A model generated the notes under the pieces. The model had not been told where the DNA came from. It saw only the letters and a program-made list of their open reading frames with translations, and did not search any database. Shown piece by piece: positions 45,130-56,920 of a DNA stretch of 64,000 bases. The stretch comes from Elmis aenea (Eukaryota > Arthropoda > Insecta > Coleoptera > Elmidae): contig OX393579.1 of NCBI GenBank assembly GCA_947652605.1, positions 54,380,970 to 54,444,969 of the forward strand. The letters are read 5' to 3'. The position numbers and the translations under genes are program-made. Every line of letters starts with the position of its first letter. Position 1 is the stretch's first letter.

Positions 45130-45530
45130 CTTTAAAAATGGCATAAGGAAGATCGAGGGAAAACAAGGAAGGACAAAATAAGAAATGAGGTCTTCAGAGA
45201 GAACCTGAACTTGGGACCTGTGCAGCACAGAATCGAAGAAGGGCAGCTTAGATGGTATGGGCACATAATGAGGATGAAAGAAGAAAGAACGGCAAGAAGG
45301 ATATACGAGGCAAGGGTAGTTAAGAGGAGGAGGGGTAGACCAAGAAGAACCTTGACGGAACAGATAAAAACAGCGGCAGAGAAACGAGGAGTCAAGTGGC
45401 AGGAAATGAAACAAAAAAAGCAAAAGAGGAGAATGGAGACAGATATGAAAAAGAAAACCCACGCAATAACTCAACTGCAACAAGCCGTAGGTACACCAGG
45501 AAAGATAGAACGGCCTTAGGATTAAACAAG
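45130..45530 (+). pseudogene. LINE ORF2 C-terminal tail (RTE-like)
   Basis: The frame 45211-45519 reads EEGQLRWYGHIMRMKEERTA, RRIYEARVVKRRRGRPRRTL and TEQIKTAAEKRGVKWQEMKQ. This is the basic C-terminal tail (W.GH..RM..ER...Y and RRGRPR) of the same LINE group as at 13.8, 25.1 and 27.2 kb. The stop at 45517 fits the native ORF2 end. Only the tail is present, so the copy is strongly 5'-truncated. It has no enzymatic domain. The two minus-strand frames here are shadows. Confidence 0.8.
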
Positions 45531-46647
45531 TAAAAAAACAATTTATGTTGAAATTTTCATGACATTTTCACCCCTTGTGGCATTACCCTTGAATCTCCCC
45601 ATACCATTCTTTCAAAAGTAACTTTAAAAGCAATGACCTCTTTTAAAAGATTTTTTTACAGGTTGAAGTTCAAGTGTAGTACCACTCATTTAACCAAAAA
45701 AAAAAACTCCAAAATCTTACAAACCATACAAATAAAACACAACTTTGCAAATATTCTTCTGAATGTCACAACTTCCTCCCAAAAAGAGATTCCACAGACA
45801 ACTCTGCTGTATCACAGATAGCTGGAATACATTGTAATCTTTCTTCGCAATTACGAATGATGAGATTTGGTTAAAGAACGTACGAGTAATAAAAAAACTA
45901 ATCACAGCAACACGTATTGTGCCGAAACAGCAGCTAAATTATTTTATTGACGACTGGAAACGTTACCTAGCTACCTGTTCGTCGAACTAGTTCTTAGAGC
46001 CTCAGAAAATGGGATTCTAAGGCATCACTATTTCAACACTAATTACAAATTGGTGCAAGAAAAATATTTGTAGGGCTATCACACATTTTCCAAAGGCGGA
46101 ATACTCAACATAGTGGACAGTTTTGACTAGGATCGTTCGATTAATTTTTGTGCATACATTGTTTCTAGTCGCTTACAGCGTTTGACGATGTAAAAAGGAT
46201 GATTTGTAATTGGATTAGCTGCGAGGTAACGGTAATTGAATGTAAACACGTACCGTACTAACCGCAGACGTAATTTGGTGAGATAGTAACGTACATATGA
46301 TTATTCTCAAGCAATTTATGCTGCAAGATTTACTGTCCATGGCAGCCGGGCAATTTATAAAATAAATTGAACAGCCAATTACGACGATCGCAAAAAGTTT
46401 ATAATCGCGCGGTGATTTATTTTTATACACACAACAATTTTTCCTTGGGGAAAGCTAACGTTTTCTAAACGAAAAGTTTGTACAAGAAAAAATTACACCA
46501 TGCATAACTTGAAAATATTCGTAATACATTTATTTATGTACTTTGAGAGTGTACCTATAATTTTTTTTTTTTAAACAGCAAGTAATATTTTATTCTTTTA
46601 CAAATCTATTACCAGCAATCCGATTTTTAGCCGAAAACTTGACTATT
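45531..46647. other. Unassigned sequence
   Basis: No gene is supported. T/A homopolymer runs near 46560. Confidence 0.3.
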
Positions 46648-46655
46648 ATTTAGAG
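46648..46655. repeat. 8-bp hAT target duplication (left)
   Basis: ATTTAGAG, identical to 46863-46870. Confidence 0.9.
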
Positions 46656-46862
46656 CAGTGGTTTCCAAAGTGGGGTGCGCGCGCGAGATAATTTCTGGGG
46701 TACGCGAGATATTTTGTAATAAACTAATATTTCTGTTTACACAGCGTAATTTTAAGAATTTTGTAAAAAAAAGTTTGCGAATTTTATTTTTATTCTGGGG
46801 TGCGCGCTGATTCTATGACATTAAAGTGAGGGTGCGCGACCAAAAAAGTTTGGAGACCGCTG
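46656..46862. mobile_element. 207-bp hAT-type MITE
   Basis: Ends CAGTGGTTTCCAAAGTGGGG and the complement of CAGCGGTCTCCAAACTTTTT, a 14-bp terminal repeat with two mismatches. CAGTGGTTTCCAAA is a standard hAT-type end. The 8-bp ATTTAGAG duplication on both sides is perfect and is the hAT hallmark. GGGGTGCGCGCG and GTGCGCGAC repeats near both ends are likely subterminal sites. No coding sequence. Confidence 0.92.
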
Positions 46863-46870
46863 ATTTAGAG
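46863..46870. repeat. 8-bp hAT target duplication (right)
   Basis: ATTTAGAG, identical to 46648-46655. Confidence 0.9.
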
Positions 46871-46955
46871 CAGCAATACCCAACCTGGTAGTCTGCGGAC
46901 CTCCATAGGCCCGCTATATCATCTGAGGAAATCATCAAGTTTTTTTTTTTTATAA
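46871..46955 (+). mobile_element. Possible second hAT-type terminus
   Basis: CAGCAATACCCAACCTGGTA followed by GTCTGCGGACCTCC. The form CAG..(A/T)CCCAACCTGG..GCGGACC is typical of another hAT end type. It begins at the first base after the target duplication of the MITE above, so that MITE appears to have landed exactly beside it. No right end was found. Confidence 0.45.
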
Positions 46956-47620
46956 ATTCGTATAGACAACGCACTGCAAATCTTCGATCTTGAATAGATT
47001 TTCTTAAAGCAGTAAAACAATTTTTAAAACAGAGCTCATCGTCTTTTCAACAAAACTTAGTTGCATTTTTCGTACCCAATGATTTTTTAGAAAGGGATAC
47101 CTGAAGAACGCAAAGATTTCTTGGATCATTTGAATACTCCAATCAAGTATGTAATATGTATGGATTAAAGATCATTTATAGAGGGTAGTCCACTTTTTTG
47201 TAGCAGAGTCGATACAAAAACTTAATTTAAGCCGAATATTCCAACATGGGTCCATAAACGCTTCATTTTAAAGATACACAGGGTGTTGAAATTATCGAAA
47301 AAATATCGATAATTTTCAACTGTTTCCCAACCAGTAGATAAATTTAAACCAAATTTAGTATACAGCACCACATTCGGTGAGAATGTCAAGCCCACAAGCA
47401 ACCAGTGGCGGAGATGTGGGGGTTCAGTTTCAATATTTTTTATAAAAAACTAGTACGGCCCTGTTCAAAAACAAACTCGAACTTTTTTGCGTAGAACATT
47501 TTATTTTAAACAAAAAGTGTCTCTTTTCTTCGTATCTACCACCGTTTGGGAGAACTTGATTTATTTTACTATTTTCTCGAAAAATTTGCTCATGTTCGAT
47601 CTACAAATATCGCTAATATT
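46956..47620. other. Unassigned sequence
   Basis: No gene is supported. At 47280-47326, CAGGGTGTTGAAATTATCG is followed by TATCGATAATTTTCAAC; a short hairpin beside a CAGGGTG string. Confidence 0.3.
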
Positions 47621-47624
47621 TAAA

Positions 47625-48005
47625 ACTAGGCGATTTACCCAGCGTTGCACGGGTGATAACAATTCTCTTTTATCAATCGCAGACTACTCGCGCTCCGCGC
47701 TCGCACCCGGCGGACGTTTCCGGTCGTTCCCGGGCATTTCCGGCCGTTATTTATACGGCGTTTGATCCGTTGGGTCCTAAATAGTAACTGTGCAAAATTT
47801 GGTCAGACTACTCGCGCTCCGCGCTCGCACCCGGCGGACGTTTCCGATCGTTCCCGGGCATTTCCGGCCGTTATTTATACGGCGTTTGATCCGTTGGGTC
47901 CTAAATAGTAACTGTGCAAAATTTGGTCCCGATCGGTCAACGGACCTAGGATTCTATAGCGAACAAACAAACACACAAACAAACAAGCTCTTTTATATAT
48001 ATAGA
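47625..48005 (+). repeat. Retroposon-like repeat with internal 124-bp tandem duplication
   Basis: Opens with GATTTACCCAGCGTTGCACG and closes with a CAAACAAACAAACAAG run, CTCTTTTATATATATAGATA. Such a CCCAGCGTTGCACGGGT start and TATATATAGAT end is a common form of non-autonomous retroposons in invertebrates. The GC-rich body (CGCGCTCCGCGCTCGC, TTCCCGGGCATTTCCGG) is unlike its surroundings. Plus-strand frames of 92 and 72 codons here arise from the duplication and are not genes. Confidence 0.6.
47681..47928 (+). repeat. 124-bp tandem duplication, nearly identical
   Basis: Units 47681-47804 and 47805-47928 both start AGACTACTCGCGCTCCGCGC and end GCAAAATTTGGTC. I saw one difference (CGGTCGTT against CGATCGTT). 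Confidence 0.95.
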
Positions 48006-49395
48006 TAAAGAAATAATTAACGATTTTTGCAGTTTTTACTAACAGATCATGCTAATAATGAGGGAAGAAGTTCCACTAAATTAACGATGAGCATTTACTC
48101 TGCAATTTCCAACTTTTTGCTTTTCACAATATTTTTAGACGAAATTGTGAGCTAATTTTTCGCCGTACCGAATGCAAAAACATAAACAAAAGGTGTCCGA
48201 CGTATTTTTCGTGGCAAAACAGGGGTCCTTCGCTGTCAAAAAGTAGGGACTTGCTAATTTAGCACAATTACAGCAGAACTGTTTTAGAACCGTGTGTAAC
48301 CAACAGATTTTCCTGTATTTTCCATTATACTTCAAATTTTCTCTTTTATAAAGGTTAATAGAATGTTCCTGGTGCGGATGTGATGTTCTGCAAAACATCC
48401 GAAAACGTTATTAAAAGTTTCCATAGCCTATGTTCATTTATTAATTCGCATAATAACACATTCAACCGAATATTCTCACGTCCCAGCCTCCGCTACAATC
48501 GCCAAGTTTTACGCGCCCATTTTTACGTTTTTTTAGGACCTAACGACAAAGTTCATCCCTTTTTAGGGCCACGGCGCCAACCTTTATTAAAATTTCGCAC
48601 AAACAAAGGAGAACGCAATAAATTTGCCCTAATGATGGCAATATTAATTTGTCGCCTATTGATCGTCCGCACCCTGCTAAATATGTGTCAGCTCCAACGC
48701 CATCTGTGATAACACAAATATCAATTCTTTAGAAGCGCCACTATATAAGATATAAGCCGACATAAACAATTCCAATTTGATATATTGGCCGATGCTTCGT
48801 TCTTTTATGGCTTTTTAGTGCCTCTGTGGCTCCAGACCCTGACTGCTACCAATCTAGATAATATTTTGATACTCGCTTTTATGATGGCAACTAACAAGGA
48901 TATTGAATCTCTTAAATGTCCGATAGCACGTGAGTATGTAACCTACTTGCATATATTTTATACCTTTCTGTACCCTTCTGTTAGGGCTATTCACAGATAT
49001 ATGAAAAATTATACGAAAGTACCTGCAGTCGAGTTATAAACTTCTCCCAACACTTTCATTCTTACTGTCTATAGGTATTTTTTAGTAGACAATAGTCTTA
49101 ATTAAAATCAAGCGCCTCGAAAGGCCTTTAAAGAAACTACTACGTTATTATTAAACTGGGAGAGATATTAAAATGAAAACACGAACAAAAAATTTAATTT
49201 AAAATTTTTAATACAAAGCAAATGGCAACAACACAAGGAGCAATAAAAGAAGACAACTTGAATTTTTTGAAATATAGGTCTACAGAAATATTTACTTGGC
49301 CATTAAAATACTTCTATATTAATGACGGTACATTATTTTACAAAACAATTGAAAAATAAATTGTTTGATTAATTAAATGATTCATTGTTATTATA
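48006..49395. other. Unassigned sequence
   Basis: A 109-codon frame (48380-48709) and an 84-codon frame (48785-49039, with two hydrophobic stretches) lie on the plus strand. Neither shows a recognisable domain, and codon context gives no support for a host exon. No gene is called. Confidence 0.3.
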
Positions 49396-50154
49396 CAGGG
49401 TGGTCCAAATAGAAGGGCTATGGGTTACTATTGGGATCTCGTAAACGGTAAGAGTTACAAAGAAGTTTTTAGTTAGACAGATTTAGACCTTTTCTGGCCC
49501 TATTTAGTGACGCTTTTTAATGTTTTAAAAAAGTTCTATGACACGCTAAATAATAAACAAAAATCAAAATGGGCATTTTTTTTAAGTCGGTATAACTCGG
49601 TTATACTTGATGGTACAAAAATATTTTTGGGAAAAAAGTTAAGATTTTTTACACACTGTAAAATGAAAACATTCATTTGTTTCCATATTGATTAAAGTCT
49701 TAATAAAATTAATTTTGTAATTTTTTCTAAATGGAAACCATAGTTGGCCCCATGAAAAAGCTTTTTCGTCTCTACTCAATAATATAAGGTTTAATGTATT
49801 TATTTTGATAGTTGCGCTAAAAATAAATAAAATTCATTAGAAAGTCCTTATGAAGCTATAGAATGCCATGAATTTAAGCAATATTGATACAAGTAAATGT
49901 TTTCATTTTACAGTGCGCAAAACATCTACAACTTTTTCCCCAAAAAATATTTTTGTACCATCAAGTATAACCGAGTTATTGACGATTTAAAAAAGGGCTA
50001 TTTTAATTTATGTTTATTATCTGGCGTACCATGGGACTTTTTTTAAACATTAAAGCATCACTCTCAGAGAGGGCAAAAAATCCAATCTAAACTTCTTTGT
50101 AGCTTTTACCATTTACTAGATCCCAATAGTGGCCCTTCTCTGTGGACCACCCTG
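49396..50154. mobile_element. 759-bp Tc1/mariner-type fold-back MITE
   Basis: Left end CAGGGTGGTCCAAATAGAAG, right end the complement of CAGGGTGGTCCACAGAGAAG. TA flanks both sides (49394-49395 and 50155-50156). The arms are complementary for roughly 290 bases with small indels, for example CTCGGTTATACTTGATGGTA and its complement, and ACTGTAAAATGAAAACATT and its complement. The 62-codon frame inside is not a transposase. Same terminal CAGGGTG as the elements at 18.4 and 43.8 kb but an unrelated interior. Confidence 0.9.
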
Positions 50155-50156
50155 TA

Positions 50157-51761
50157 TATTTTATGCCGTTCAACATAAAAATTCAAAAATTACTAATACG
50201 CCACTTAACACTTCTAGTGAACAAGTTAGTCAATTTCCCCCGAAATTATTATTTGAAAATACGAAAATTGGTAGGAAAAAACATTGTACAATTTCCTCAA
50301 AACCATGATAAACAGCAAGTACTTAATCGGTCTAGAACTTCACTTGTAACTCAATATTCCGCTTAACTTGTCTAATAAGTTCGCTTTGATAAAATTAACT
50401 TCAACACAATAGAAACTCGTTCAAAAGTTATAAAATTGTATTACAAAGTCTATACCGTGAACTCCCCAAGATACATTACAAAATTTTATTTAAATACCAC
50501 CGAGCACAAGTTTCCACGGATAGTTTAGTTTGAAAGCAAGCAGCCAGGCTAATTTTATTACCTTGCCTTTAAGTGTTTTAAGTGAAGGAACATCTCCAGG
50601 TTAAACTACGCTTATTAAGTCTATCCATATCGTCTGTAGCCGAGTGCCACGGCGCTGCGTGAGTTTCTATATTTTATACACATTTTATAGGCTACAAAAC
50701 CTTTGCATCTGTACATAAACTAATAGAACTCCCGTATTTACGACAGAGCAGATAGGCGGTAAATAACACGAGATATTATTAAGGCTCATTTGTGCGGCAG
50801 TAAATTTCAGAAATTCAACGGTTATGACGAATAGGCTAAGCCAGAAAATCGTAAAATTAAACGTGCGGTCCCCTATAATTTTCTTCAATTGGTTTTGCTC
50901 GGATATTAATTTTAAAATGCAACAAATCACGGACGACGCATTGTGTATTGTGTAATAATTTTGAGTTTACATTCAATAAACAACGGCCGTAAATAATGCA
51001 ACCTAAAACACGCCCCTCGTTAATTATTTTAAAAGGGTACACGTCCGTTTTTACTACGAAAATAATTTAAGAACATTGATTAATTGTGTGGAGCTTATTT
51101 TTTCATGAAAAACAAACTTTGTGTGCGAAATAAAAAAACAACCCAATGATTAATTGTTCATTTGTTTTAAAAGAATCTAGAACGCGTGATAGAAGCGTTT
51201 TTCTGCTTGTGGGTTGCTAAATTTTAGCAAATTTACACAACTTATAATTGTTGGAGCAATTAACTTGGAAATCGTCCAATCTTTTTTACTTCCTCCATAC
51301 ACAACAAATATTTACACCCAGCGAACAATGCATAATAACTACAAATATTCACTCTTTGCAGCTACGTCTCTCATTTTGATTTGCAAATACACAAGATTCG
51401 GTTAGCCAAGAAAATAAAGGTGGTTATTCTGTGAGACAAGACTACACAAATTGCATTCAATTAAACAATTTTAAAAAACTTCTTTCAAAAGACAAAATAA
51501 GTGTTTTGGAATGGATCTTCCAAAACACTTTAACTTGTTACTACTTTTGGGAGTTGCAAAGTTTGCAAAGAAATTTATTGTTCCTCAATAAAGTCTACGA
51601 CGAAAAATTCTTTAATAAAGTATAATTTCATTGCGTATGAAAATTAACACATAAAGTCCTTTTTATACCAGTTGAAAGAGATAGATCTTTACAATGTTGA
51701 ACGTAAAAAAATTGAAGGCGTTCCCAATTATCTATAAAAATTAGCAATAGATACAATCTTT
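50157..51761. other. Unassigned sequence with a perfect 12-bp hairpin
   Basis: No gene is supported. AAGTGTTTTGGA (51499-51510), an 8-base loop and TCCAAAACACTT (51519-51530) form a perfect hairpin. Confidence 0.35.
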
Positions 51762-52045
51762 GGATCTTCTTGTACCTTTTGGTGTCGATGTATGTTTTCC
51801 TAATTCTTGATCATGATTCTCCACCCCTGACGTTGGCTAACTGTAGCCTATCTCTCCAGCTGACTGTTTTTTTTCTAGATTCAGCCTCACTTCGTCTTCT
51901 CATTTTGTTCTTGATCTTCCTCAACTTCTTTTTTCCTCAATCTTCATTTTCCATCCCATTTTTGCTTACCTACATGCGTAGTAGATGTCCTAGTTATCTT
52001 AACTGGTTTGTCTTTATCTTTTTCTTTGTCTTTTACTACTAGGCT
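51762..52045 (-). pseudogene. LINE 3' tail, RTE-like, minus strand
   Basis: The reverse complement matches the 3' part of the LINE at 25.1-25.37 kb. Shared blocks are CAGCTGGAGAGAT, TTAGC(C/T)AACG and the 3' end CACCGAAAGGTGCACGAGAA (here CACCAAAAGGTAC). It spans the tail of ORF2 and the 3' end only. The 90-codon Phe/Leu-rich plus-strand frame over it is a shadow. Confidence 0.65.
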
Positions 52046-52849
52046 TTTTCTAATTTATTCAAAATTTCTAAAAGTCATAATTTTTTCATTGAAATAAATA
52101 ACAAATTTTCCAAGTTCCGATTTCTAATGGCGTATTAAAATTTATAATTTGTATTATTTAAATCACTTGAAAGTTTTTCTGGGTCCATATCTTATAAAAT
52201 ATTATTAAACTACATGGAAACGTAAGCAGTTGTCTATTTTCAACTGAATCACAAAGTTGTGGTACATCGACCCATTCTGTTCTATTCAAACTGTTTTCTG
52301 CCGTTGCGTTGTAGCAAGACCTGTAACTTCAATTGTCAATTTTCCGCCCGAAAAAATCACGTATTTCCAGTCGCCACGGATTGTTGCACGGAAAACTCGC
52401 CAAACAACTATTCCAGAAGTTTCCTGTTAAATCAAAGCCGATCGTTACAGTCCGAAAGGATTGCGGAACGGCGAATTGAAAAGAAAACTTTCGATGAAAG
52501 ACCGTTTGTAATTAAATTCGCTTTAATTGAATAATTATCCCGGCAGGCATAAGCTTTGTGACGGAGTGCTGAGTAAATAAAATGCCGCAATAAAAGAGTG
52601 TACAAAACTTCCTTGTTTTATGGGCGACGGGACTTAAACGCGACAAAACGGGTTCGAATATGTAAAAGTTTCTGTAATTTCGACAAAAATCGGAATCGCT
52701 GAGCTGGTTTTGAGAGCTGGATAATCGATTTAATTTTTATTAGCTGTCTAAAGAGTAATAAAACTGCTTGTAACTATGGGGTTGTTGCAGATGAAATAGG
52801 AAGTAGAAGTTTTCAATTAAACAAATAAACAACTAAAATAAAAGCAGGG
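52046..52849. other. Unassigned sequence
   Basis: A 91-codon plus frame (52259-52534) has no recognisable motif. Nothing else is supported. Confidence 0.3.
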
Positions 52850-53115
52850 CTGTTTAATCAAAATAATTTCTATTTACTCTGTAACATTTTTGCAAAGGTT
52901 CTGCAAGCCTACTCAAAACCTGCTTTAAAGACCTTTAAACGGCAGATTTTAAACACGTGGAAGACTCGATTTCTCTTGGTTCTGAAAAAATTTGTTTCTC
53001 ATAAAGTTATCCAATGCCTAAAGAAATAAAAATCTGTCGAAGCCAAGTCCGGAGAACAGGGGGGTTGGCCAAGAACATCCAATTTAAGCTCCGTTATCTT
53101 TTTAATTTTTTTAAT
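52850..53115 (-). pseudogene. Mariner transposase C-terminal fragment
   Basis: On the minus strand from about 53105: KITELKLDVLGQPPCSPDLA then STDFYFFRHW. This is the mariner block with the third catalytic aspartate (GAT read from 53034-53032). Beyond it, after a frame change, the FMRNKFFQNQE and LQNLCKNV segments align with the family's C-terminal helices. The first two aspartates and the DNA-binding domains are missing. It is a third, different mariner remnant (compare 2.4 and 10 kb). Confidence 0.75.
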
Positions 53116-56100
53116 CCAGTTTTTATTAATAAATTTTATTTCTAAGCAGTACATTTTTAAACACACTCGCACAATTTTCCCCCTGAATTTGAGTCAAAAA
53201 TTTGGGCTGTTATTTAACACATTAATATTTCGACACAAAAGTTCAATCACCTACTTTGGCATGAAAAACACCTACATTTTTTAATAATTATAAAAAGAGT
53301 CACCCTGAAGGACTTTTTAACGCGGATACTAAATCTGTGGAGCAGGAGCTGAAAGTATCTAAAATTTTTATTGATAATTGGTTGTTTTTATCGTTGTATT
53401 TAATGAATTTTCGCGTAGCCTAACATTTTCTTTTGTGTATATTTTGTTTTAATCTTGTGACACGTTTCTTCGCTCTTTTTACAGAAAACCAGAAGTTTTC
53501 GTGTAAAAATTATCTCTCAATTTTAGTTGTGGTTATTCCTTTTTTGCAGCATAAATTTGTTCTGTATAAAAATTAAAACATGCCGCATTTAAGACTTGAT
53601 GTGGTATGAAGACTTGTTTTTTGTTAAACTATGGCGACATATCATATGCTACGCCGAGCGGCAAACTGGAGTCGACTTAAATTTGGCAACGAATTTAAAT
53701 TGTCAGGTCGCATATATGCACATACGTCATAACTGCCTCGCTAAAAGAATTCCATGCAGCACGAGAAAATTGCTCGAATTACGACTGCCTTTTGAAAATA
53801 AATCAACTGTCGTTTCTGTTTTACTGTTTCAGACATGACGATATATAAAAAGGGTATACAGTTGTTGACAAATCTTACTAAACTTTGACGTAAAAATAAT
53901 AAATAAACAGAAAAATAGTCAGTCGCAAAAGTATATACATTTATTGCTGCCGTTCGTTTTGATTGCGCTGTCGGAATATAGCACATCTTGACGAAGTGCT
54001 GCAATAATATGGCGATAAGTGCAAATCTAGAATATGTATCGATCAATCTATTTATCAAAAAATATTACTTTGTGTGATCGGTTTTCTAAAGTATTTGATG
54101 GCAATATGTTAAAGATAATTTAAAACCCGTTTCGATAACCTTTTGAACTCTAATGCGAATCATACTACTCAAAATTTATTTTGAACTGTATTTGAGTCGT
54201 TTATTTTAAAAGTGGCATAAACCGCTTTTTGCGAAAAATTAGTTAAAGCTGTTTACGATTACAAAAATGTACTACGGTATTTTTATCTTTAAACATTATA
54301 CTTGCATTTGCTTTCAAAATCATTATATATTATTTTCGTCAATATAAATGTTACTGTTAAACAGAATTAAAAAAAGTTGACTAACGCAACTTGAAATCTA
54401 GAAGGCTTAGAAAATTTCTGTTGACGTCATCAAACCTAGGATGGCCAAAAACATAAGGTTACCAAGTTCAAATTAAACTGCGTCAATGGTAGGGAAGATA
54501 ATAATATTTTCTAAAATCACATTTTTCAGTTTTTTAGTAATAAATCAAAAACGAATTAAAATATCCAGGATTTCTTTTCAGATTCTAAATCGTCATAAAA
54601 ATGTGCAACTTTTCTCTAATTTAACCGACCTTCATCTTAAAATTAATTTTAGGTCATCCACCAACTGTAATCTAGATAGTTGTTATTATTTTTTTAAATA
54701 AAATAACTGTTTCATTTGTTGATACTTTTTGATTGACTCTGTATAGAAGCTAAAATGTAGGGTGAATAATGAATAAATTAGTCGTAAAAATGAAAAACAG
54801 GCAAGTTTCTTTAAGAATAAAAAATTCATGATTTTTTTAATTTTTTAAAATTTAAATCAATGATTTTTGATTTTTTTAATAAAAATCTAATTTTGCCTAA
54901 CCCTGTTCAAAACATTGATTGAAAATTGACCAATCCTATTTTGCTTAAACCTTTGCACAAAGTAGTTCAAACCGCATAGGTATCTTGAACTACTTTATCA
55001 TGTTAAATTAAATTAATTATATTATGTTTAAAACAGTTATTTCAAATAACGAAATACCTACAGGCCACGAAATTAACTTAACAATTGCACTGTTATAAAC
55101 ACTATCAGGGTTTATTAAAAAAATCTTTATATTTTATGCCTAAAAATTCCCACATTATTTAGGACACTCAGTATGTTATAAAACTGATTCCTATAATCTA
55201 GGCTATTTAATGATTTATTACTACTCTGGGACCAATCAGGTTCAACATTATAGTGTCTCAACGCCATTACTTATTTAAAGCAAATACTCCGTGACTCGCA
55301 TAAGCTCTTAAAAGTACATAAATTTCAAAACAAGACAGCGTAATACTTCCTCCAGATTTATTAAAAACTAAACCTTGCTTGCACTGATATGGTCGTTAAA
55401 ACTTATACAGCGGTCCTTTATCTTTTAAAATGGAAGTTATACATCGCATGCAACTACGCTTAAAATATTATCTGCAATTTCGCTGGAAAACTACAAAAAT
55501 ATTAATCCCAGGACGAAGATTCCAAACTGCACTCACAGACCGTCCGTCTTTCTGCAGCGGACTCCAACAGCGTTTAATCTATTTTTGGGCACCTACAATA
55601 GCCGGCACACTTAATCTTTTTCCTTTCCATACTTTTGCATCACAAAATAAAGTTTTTCCCGACTTTACAATAACACTACATCAGAGACGAAAACAAAATG
55701 TTCCTCGCAGCGTGATCCATCTCTTGCCAAAACGAAATCTACACTTAGGACCGGCCAGCAGCGGTGCGTGTCGTTCATGCGCATGAAAATTCATAGCTTA
55801 ACTTGTAAGTTCCACGATAAAGCTATAAATCACGAAAAAACGGGTTGAAATGCTACAATTTTCGGCTATAATATTTATTTATATAACACAGCCACTAGAT
55901 TAAGCCTGTCGAGTGTTTCAGATACCTACACACAAAACGCATGGCTTTCGAGAGATTTATAAATCACACAGCACTAAACTGGATTGGCTTTTATTTAAAT
56001 CTGTCCAAACATTACATTGAATTGTCTTGTTTTAGATTCTACTGCATTGTGCGTGGTTTCTGGGCGCCTCCACCAAAGTTGCATCGGTTTCATGAACAAG

Positions 56101-56685
56101 ATTAACCTAATAAGATAGGCCGCTAATGCATAATATTTAAATAAAATCGGCAGCGGGTCCTTGTGAAGCAAGAGGAGGGCGGTTGCACAGGCTATCGCTC
56201 AAGTTTAACCCTACACGGGGAGACCTTGCCGGCAATACGACGCCGCCTAGGCGCCCGACACCCCAGAAGTTTATGTTGTGATCCGGCGCCGAAGTTCACC
56301 GATCATCGCCAACAGCTTCATACATGCATATAGGCCTTTTAGAAGTTACTAATAGGTCATTAACGAATGACCCTTTTAACGAACCCTTCCCACAGATAAA
56401 TCAAAATATTTACGAAAGCTGTGGGATGCCCCAGACTGATAAAAATTATTCAAGCAAATAACATAAAAATGTGGTGTTAAAAAGTTACAACACAAGTTTA
56501 AAAACCGAAAAGAACTCAAAAAGTTTAACGTATTGATATAACAAGGACTAGCCCTTTTGGAGCAGTAATCAGATTTTGATTCACCAGTAAATTAATATTT
56601 AGAATTTGATTTAATAAGACTACATGTTTAAAATTATATCAGTTCACACTATACAAAGGCATTAAGAATAAATGACTGGAAATTG
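53116..56685. other. Unassigned sequence, about 3.5 kb
   Basis: No gene is supported. A hairpin with a perfect 12-bp stem lies at 54959-54970 and 54985-54996 (AAAGTAGTTCAA). A GC-rich patch around 56150-56310 (GGCGCCCGACACCCC, CCGGCGCCGAAG) has no open frame. Frames of 80-118 codons (53596, 53741 minus, 55430) have no motif. This is the best place in the window for unrecognised host sequence. Confidence 0.3.
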
Positions 56686-56689
56686 AAAT

Positions 56690-56840
56690 GCAAGGATAGG
56701 AAAGAATGGAAGAAAATAACGTAGTTAGCCAGGACCAACAAGTTTTGAAAAATCAGAGAGGACCGATCAACCTCAATAAATGGATTTAAAAAACGCCGAT
56801 ATTCCTAAGGATTATACGGCCCAATGATGATGAAGTATCT
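56690..56840 (+). pseudogene. Possible LINE ORF2 tail remnant
   Basis: CKDRKEWKKIT followed by LARTNKF, then GGCCCAATGATGATGAAG. An arginine-rich DR.EW stretch ending in a GGCCCAATGATGATG string is the form of many CR1/R1-type LINE 3' ends in insects. It is very short and mostly decayed. Confidence 0.35.
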
Positions 56841-56912
56841 CCTACCAGCGGCATCAAAGCATTTTCTCCTTGTCGTCTCTTTTTTTCTATAAATTTACTG
56901 TCAAGTTACATA

Positions 56913-56920
56913 TTTTTAAA
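56913..56920. repeat. 8-bp target duplication (left)
   Basis: TTTTTAAA, identical to 58024-58031. Confidence 0.85.

Noticed and set aside
48380..49039. 109- and 84-codon plus frames as host genes
   Set aside because: No recognisable domain or conserved composition; lengths are within chance for this window.
55430..55786. 118-codon plus frame
   Set aside because: No motif and no supporting context; cannot be separated from chance.
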